10,849 nucleotides of DNA from CAZMXI01 sp964570205 (GTDB taxonomy: Bacteria; Planctomycetota; Phycisphaerae; Tepidisphaerales; Tepidisphaeraceae). The notes beneath the pieces are model-generated. The model worked only from the letters and a program-made list of their open reading frames with translations, did no database searches and was not told the DNA's origin. The position numbers and the translations under genes are program-made. This document shows positions 8,801-10,849 of this stretch, in pieces. How positions within the stretch are numbered: the first letter of the stretch is position 1; every line of letters begins with the position of its first letter. The DNA is taken from positions 1-10,849 of the forward strand of contig CAZMXI010000166.1 of assembly GCA_964570205.1 (NCBI GenBank), written 5' to 3'.

Positions 8801-9064
8801 GAGACGCGCCAGCCCATGGCCATCGCGATCATCGGCGGCCTGGTGAGCTCAACCCTGTTGACGCTGCTTGTCGTGCCGGTTGTGTATTCGCTGCTGGACC
8901 CGATTTCGGAATGGATCAGGCGGCGATTCCTCGAAACGCACAGCGAACCAGTCCCCGTGGAGGCGCTCGGCCCTGAGTTCTCCTCGCCCCTACCCCTGCA
9001 CGAGCACGTGCCCGGCAATGGCGATTCCGCCCACGCGGCTGGATCATCCCACACGGTCAGATGA
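5846..9064 (+). CDS. RND (HAE-1) family proton-driven efflux pump, inner-membrane subunit
   Basis: This AcrB/MexB-like antiporter exports substrates into the channel in exchange for protons. The 1072-residue product has normal length and the duplicated layout: TM1 (about 10-32), a large periplasmic porter/docking loop (33-335), TM2-6 (337-490), TM7 (about 525-545), a second loop to about 855, and TM8-12. Proton-relay residues are intact: the Asp pair D400/D401 in GLLIDDAIVVQEN, K928 in GLVTKNAILLIDY, and the Arg in RLRPILMT (959-966). ELFPDVDFPIVSV after TM1 is typical of the family. These features favour multidrug or organic-compound export over the metal-exporting HME branch, but the substrate cannot be read from them. 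A polar tail of about 45 residues with several His and Pro follows TM12. Its start has only a modest GAGAG ribosome site. Third codon positions are strongly G/C, which produces a long false antisense frame. Confidence 0.96.
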   Translation: MFISNIAIRRPLFTAMVILAMIVFGTVALLGLGVELFPDVDFPIVSVITTLRGADPETMESRVSDIIEESVNTLSGIKTLKSTSAEGYSLVLVEFQLEKDIDVAYQEVQARVNTIRAQLPTDIDDPIIEKFDPDTAPIMTLVVSGDLGPRELYEIADKQIKDRIQRISDVGSVRIIGGRDRKLWLWLDPIRLQQHNLTVQDVRYALLRQHVEMPGGRIEQERQELVTRTKAEFQSAADIDELIVHQSGSTTIRLKDIGRTEDGLEELRSYAQRGDKPCISLQIRRQSGTNTVRVAHDVKAEIEELKTELAPRGVQLDIAIDTSIYIEQSVSEVYHHLLIGGALAVLTVLVFLLNFRSTFISAMVLPTSILATFMMLAVMGFTLNFMTLMALTLAIGLLIDDAIVVQENIMRHVQEGKPAAFAAEFATREIGLAVLATSLSVVAVFMPTAFTKGIVGRFFFPFGLTVSFAVLISMFVSFTLDPMLSSRLLKKQVHQNIVFRFLERVFQATERAYDVVLGWCIRHRLAVVALAIVMFVVSMSLGRFIKAEFEPKADQSEFEVIARAPLGASLARTREIMEEVRERVAGLPEIAYVTYAIGSGDQQKVNEASMYIRMLDKRQRQAKGLRSQRQFMEYVREKLAGVPDAKISVQEVNSMGGSGWKMAEVQYELLGPDLDVLEKLAAGHLERMRKHPGYKDLDTSYETGRPEASIFIDRERAAELGVSPMDIADTIRCAIGGVDVAKFRAGQDRYDIALRFLESGRNDMSSLLTLRVPSTRGEAVELRNVARVVPTAIPVQIERFNRQRQITVLANLVSEGPDRKVLGDAIQEIEGFTREIGLPQGGYTTTWSGMADIMEESFGNLFFTMILSVIVTYMVLTAQFESLVHPFTIMLSLPLAFVGAMGALLFFGQTLNIFVLMAFIFLLGLVTKNAILLIDYTNTLRDRDGLPRDEALRKAGPVRLRPILMTTFAMFFGMLPSAVGTGEGSETRQPMAIAIIGGLVSSTLLTLLVVPVVYSLLDPISEWIRRRFLETHSEPVPVEALGPEFSSPLPLHEHVPGNGDSAHAAGSSHTVR

Positions 9065-9109
9065 GGTCGATCCCATATCGCCGCATGACCCGGCCTGCCC
9101 GTTTCGCGG
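9065..9109. other. Convergent gap between pump operon and tcdA, no visible terminator
   Basis: Only 45 bases separate the pump stop codon from the tcdA stop codon on the other strand. I see no GC-rich hairpin followed by a T-run on either strand. Termination may depend on Rho or occur inside the opposing gene. Confidence 0.5.
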
Positions 9110-9907
9110 TCATCGCGACGGCTCTTCGGCCCGGCCCGATCGACGGGGCCACAGGTCGCCCAGCAGCATGCGGATCGCCTCGTTGGCCGCCGTCAGGCCG
9201 AATATGCCCGTCAGTGTTGGCAGCGACCCCAGCGGTCTGCGCTGACGTCCGCGGACAATCGTGTCTTCGCCGGACTCGCCTTGCACGTCCACCACATCCG
9301 CCGGCAGTTCGCTGACCGGCTCGATGGAGTAGATGCACGTGAAATCCAGGGGCACCTGCCGGCCCCGCAGCCGTTTGCGGATCTTCGCCGCCAGCGGGCA
9401 ATGGTGAACTTCGCGCATGGGTCCAATCCGTATGCATGTTGGATCGGTTCGCAGGGCGGCCCCCATCGACGACACCAGCCCAATGCCTCGCATCCGAACC
9501 GCAGCCAGCAATTCGCATTTGGGCGAGAACGAGTCAATGGCGTCAATCACAAGCGACGGGGGCTCATCCAGCACCCGCGACATGGTCTCGGCATGAATAA
9601 AACAACGCATCGCCTCGACGCGACACGCGGGGTTGATGTCGCGCAGCCGCTCCGCCGCGACATCAACTTTCTGTCGGCCGATGGTTGAGTGCAGTGCGTA
9701 GAGCTGGCGGTTCAGGTTGCTGTGCCGGATTTCATCGAAATCGATCAACCGCAGCCGGCCCACTCCGGCCCTGGCAAGCGCCTCAGTGGCGTAGCTTCCA
9801 ACCGCCCCCAGGCCCACGACCGTAACAGAAGACTCGGCCAGACGCGCCACGCCTGCGTCCTTGATCATGCGGCGGATTCGAGCGAAAGCACCTTCCATGT
9901 CATTCAT
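9110..9907 (-). CDS. tcdA: tRNA threonylcarbamoyladenosine dehydratase (TcdA/CsdL, ThiF-type E1-like fold)
   Basis: TcdA uses ATP to cyclise t6A at position 37 of ANN-decoding tRNAs to ct6A, acting in the cytoplasm. The 265-residue product has the family's normal length. It shows the nucleotide-binding glycine loop GLGAVGS (32-38) and LIDFDEIRHSNLNRQ (54-68), with Asp56, Asn66, Arg67 and Gln68. Lys80 and VIDAIDSFSPK (119-129) follow, then PLAAKIRKRLR and TCIYSIEPV. These run in the same order as in E. coli TcdA. There is no E1 catalytic-cysteine or zinc-site pattern pointing to ThiF, MoeB or HesA. Its ATG at 9907 overlaps the tatD stop as ATGA (9907-9904), so it is probably translationally coupled to tatD. 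ATG at 9898 is a possible alternative start. Function is confident at family level. Confidence 0.9.
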   Translation of the reverse strand: MNDMEGAFARIRRMIKDAGVARLAESSVTVVGLGAVGSYATEALARAGVGRLRLIDFDEIRHSNLNRQLYALHSTIGRQKVDVAAERLRDINPACRVEAMRCFIHAETMSRVLDEPPSLVIDAIDSFSPKCELLAAVRMRGIGLVSSMGAALRTDPTCIRIGPMREVHHCPLAAKIRKRLRGRQVPLDFTCIYSIEPVSELPADVVDVQGESGEDTIVRGRQRRPLGSLPTLTGIFGLTAANEAIRMLLGDLWPRRSGRAEEPSR

Positions 9908-10719
9908 GTGGCAGCCGGCATCAGGCCGCCGAGCAAACGTCGGGCGTTGTTGTGCAGAATGGCCGCCAGTTCCTCCCGCTCGACAGAAAGCAACTGCGCC
10001 ACGCCGTTGAATACCGCTGCGAGGCTTGCCGGTTCGTTGCGCCGCCTGCCGTCGGATAGCCGCTCAATATCCGGCGCCATGGCCCCCGGCGGGGGCATAT
10101 CGGGCGCATCGGTCTCGATCAGCAGCCGATCTCGCCGCACCGCGGCCATCGCCGCCCTTGCCTTGGTTCGACGCGGCTCGAACGTGTTACCGGCAAAAGA
10201 GAAGTACGCCCCCATTTGCTCCAGAACTCTGATCAGATCGGCCGAACCGCCATACGCATGAATGAGCATACCCGCGGCCGGCGGTTCCTCATCCCGCAAC
10301 ACGTCGATCAGCCAGGTCCACGCCCGCAGACAATGGACCATCACCGGACGATGAAGCCGCCGCGCCAGCGCCAGTTGCAGACGGAAGGCGCGTTCCATAG
10401 CCATCTCGTCGCGAGGCTCGATCCACCGGTCCAGTCCGATCTCGCCTATCGCGCTCGGCATGGCCATTACCTGCGCTTCCAGGCAATCCAGCCAATCATC
10501 CGGTGCCTCCGCAACGTACCACGGATGCAGTCCGAAACAAGGCACGACGCCCTGATAGGCGACAGCCAGACCTGCCACCAGCGGCCAGTCATGGACAGTC
10601 AAACCATTGCAGACCCACGCAGACACACCCGCATCTCTCGCGCGAGCCAGCAGGACATCGCGGTCGGCGTCAAACGCCGCATCCTGAAGGTGAATATGCA
10701 TGTCGATCAGGGCGTGCAT
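9904..10719 (-). CDS. tatD: TatD-family metal-dependent hydrolase/deoxyribonuclease
   Basis: TatD proteins are cytoplasmic TIM-barrel amidohydrolase-type enzymes with 3'-5' exonuclease activity on DNA or RNA. The physiological role of a given homologue is often unclear. From ATG 10719 the product is 271 residues, close to the usual 260-265. All metal ligands are present: His8 and His10 in LIDMHIH, Glu93 in GEIGLD, His129 in VMVHC, His154 in HAYGG and Asp204 in LIETDAP. The spacing matches E. coli TatD with a constant offset of two. The frame stays open upstream to the window edge and includes a TTG at 10767. Family members begin just before LID.H.H, so ATG 10719 is chosen although no good Shine-Dalgarno precedes it. 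The tcdA gene overlaps its stop by four bases. Paralogues such as YcfH or YjjV cannot be excluded, so the symbol is tentative. Confidence 0.88.
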   Translation of the reverse strand: MHALIDMHIHLQDAAFDADRDVLLARARDAGVSAWVCNGLTVHDWPLVAGLAVAYQGVVPCFGLHPWYVAEAPDDWLDCLEAQVMAMPSAIGEIGLDRWIEPRDEMAMERAFRLQLALARRLHRPVMVHCLRAWTWLIDVLRDEEPPAAGMLIHAYGGSADLIRVLEQMGAYFSFAGNTFEPRRTKARAAMAAVRRDRLLIETDAPDMPPPGAMAPDIERLSDGRRRNEPASLAAVFNGVAQLLSVEREELAAILHNNARRLLGGLMPAAT

Positions 10720-10758
10720 CCCGCGGTAGTGTAGACACTCTTGCCCCACGAGCGAAGG

Positions 10759-10773
10759 GCCCGACAATCGGGC
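10759..10773. repeat. Hairpin GCCCGA-CAA-TCGGGC upstream of tatD
   Basis: Six-base perfect arms surround a three-base loop, 40 bases before the tatD start. No T-run follows on either strand, so it is not a classic terminator. It could be a small operator or chance. Confidence 0.3.
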
Positions 10774-10779
10774 AATCGC

Positions 10780-10793
10780 CCAGGAACGCCTGG
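10780..10793. repeat. Hairpin CCAGG-AACG-CCTGG upstream of tatD
   Basis: Five-base perfect arms with a four-base loop lie seven bases beyond the previous hairpin. The pair may mark the end of a gene outside the window or be incidental in GC-rich sequence. Confidence 0.25.
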
Positions 10794-10849
10794 TGGGTCC
10801 ACGACCGTCGTTGCAGGCCGGCTCTGGCCGATAACAGGGTATAGGGAAT

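Larger units (their letters stand above)
10720..10849. other. Sequence upstream of tatD
   Basis: This holds the 5' flank of tatD. On the minus strand TACACT (10733-10728) is a possible -10 with a poor TTCGCT 17 bases before it. It would give an almost leaderless message. Two short hairpins lie further out. I see no start of another gene before the edge. Confidence 0.3.

Noticed and set aside
9133..9150. GGCCC...GGGCC hairpin as a terminator for the pump operon
   Set aside because: It lies inside the tcdA coding region, has only a five-base stem and no T-run on either side.
9110..9907. Considered ThiF, MoeB or HesA instead of TcdA
   Set aside because: The product lacks the zinc-binding cysteine pairs and rhodanese extension of those proteins. 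It carries the TcdA-type PLAAKIRKRLR and CIYSIEPV segments.
10720..10767. TTG start extending TatD by 16 residues
   Set aside because: TatD proteins begin just before the LID.H.H motif. The extension has no conserved features, and ATG 10719 fits the family.
10830..10841. GATAACAGGGTA resembles part of the I-SceI homing endonuclease site
   Set aside because: Only 12 of the 18 site bases are matched in a run, there is no intron or endonuclease gene nearby, and it is most likely chance.

Overview
The window is GC-rich bacterial DNA carrying ordinary chromosomal genes. Gram-negative architecture is certain from a complete tripartite efflux system. A member of the Planctomycetota or a related lineage is my best guess. 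That rests mainly on the Thr/Gln/Pro-rich tail (repeated TQP units) of the outer-membrane protein and on the general style of the proteins, so it is inference and not proof. I saw no rRNA, tRNA, CRISPR array, insertion sequence or phage gene.

Layout. (1) Positions 1-2060, minus strand: the N-terminal two thirds of carB (carbamoyl-phosphate synthase large subunit), running off the left edge. (2) 2061-2468: a 408-base divergent intergenic region. At its carB end it holds a plausible carB promoter with an inverted repeat laid over it. At its other end it holds a dense array of ATGAAC/GTTCAT half-sites that looks like the operator of the neighbouring TetR-family regulator. (3) 2469-9064, plus strand: a compact four-gene operon encoding a TetR-type repressor, an outer-membrane efflux channel (TolC/OprM type), a periplasmic adaptor (HlyD/AcrA type) and an RND (HAE-1) inner-membrane pump. 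(4) 9110-10719, minus strand: a two-gene unit, tatD then tcdA, whose genes overlap by four bases (ATGA) and converge on the pump operon. (5) 10720-10849: upstream sequence of tatD with two small hairpins.

How it works together. The pump, adaptor and channel should assemble into one envelope-spanning, proton-driven exporter. The repressor is the first cistron, sits directly behind its probable operator and overlaps the channel gene by ATGA. The simplest model is an autoregulated, ligand-inducible efflux operon; the substrate cannot be read from the sequence. The tatD-tcdA pair (metal-dependent nuclease plus tRNA ct6A cyclase) and carB are housekeeping genes with no visible functional link to efflux.

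I found no convincing novel system. The observations most worth checking are the five-half-site operator array, a perfect TATAAT embedded in it on the opposite strand, and the TGCGCA inverted repeat over the carB promoter.
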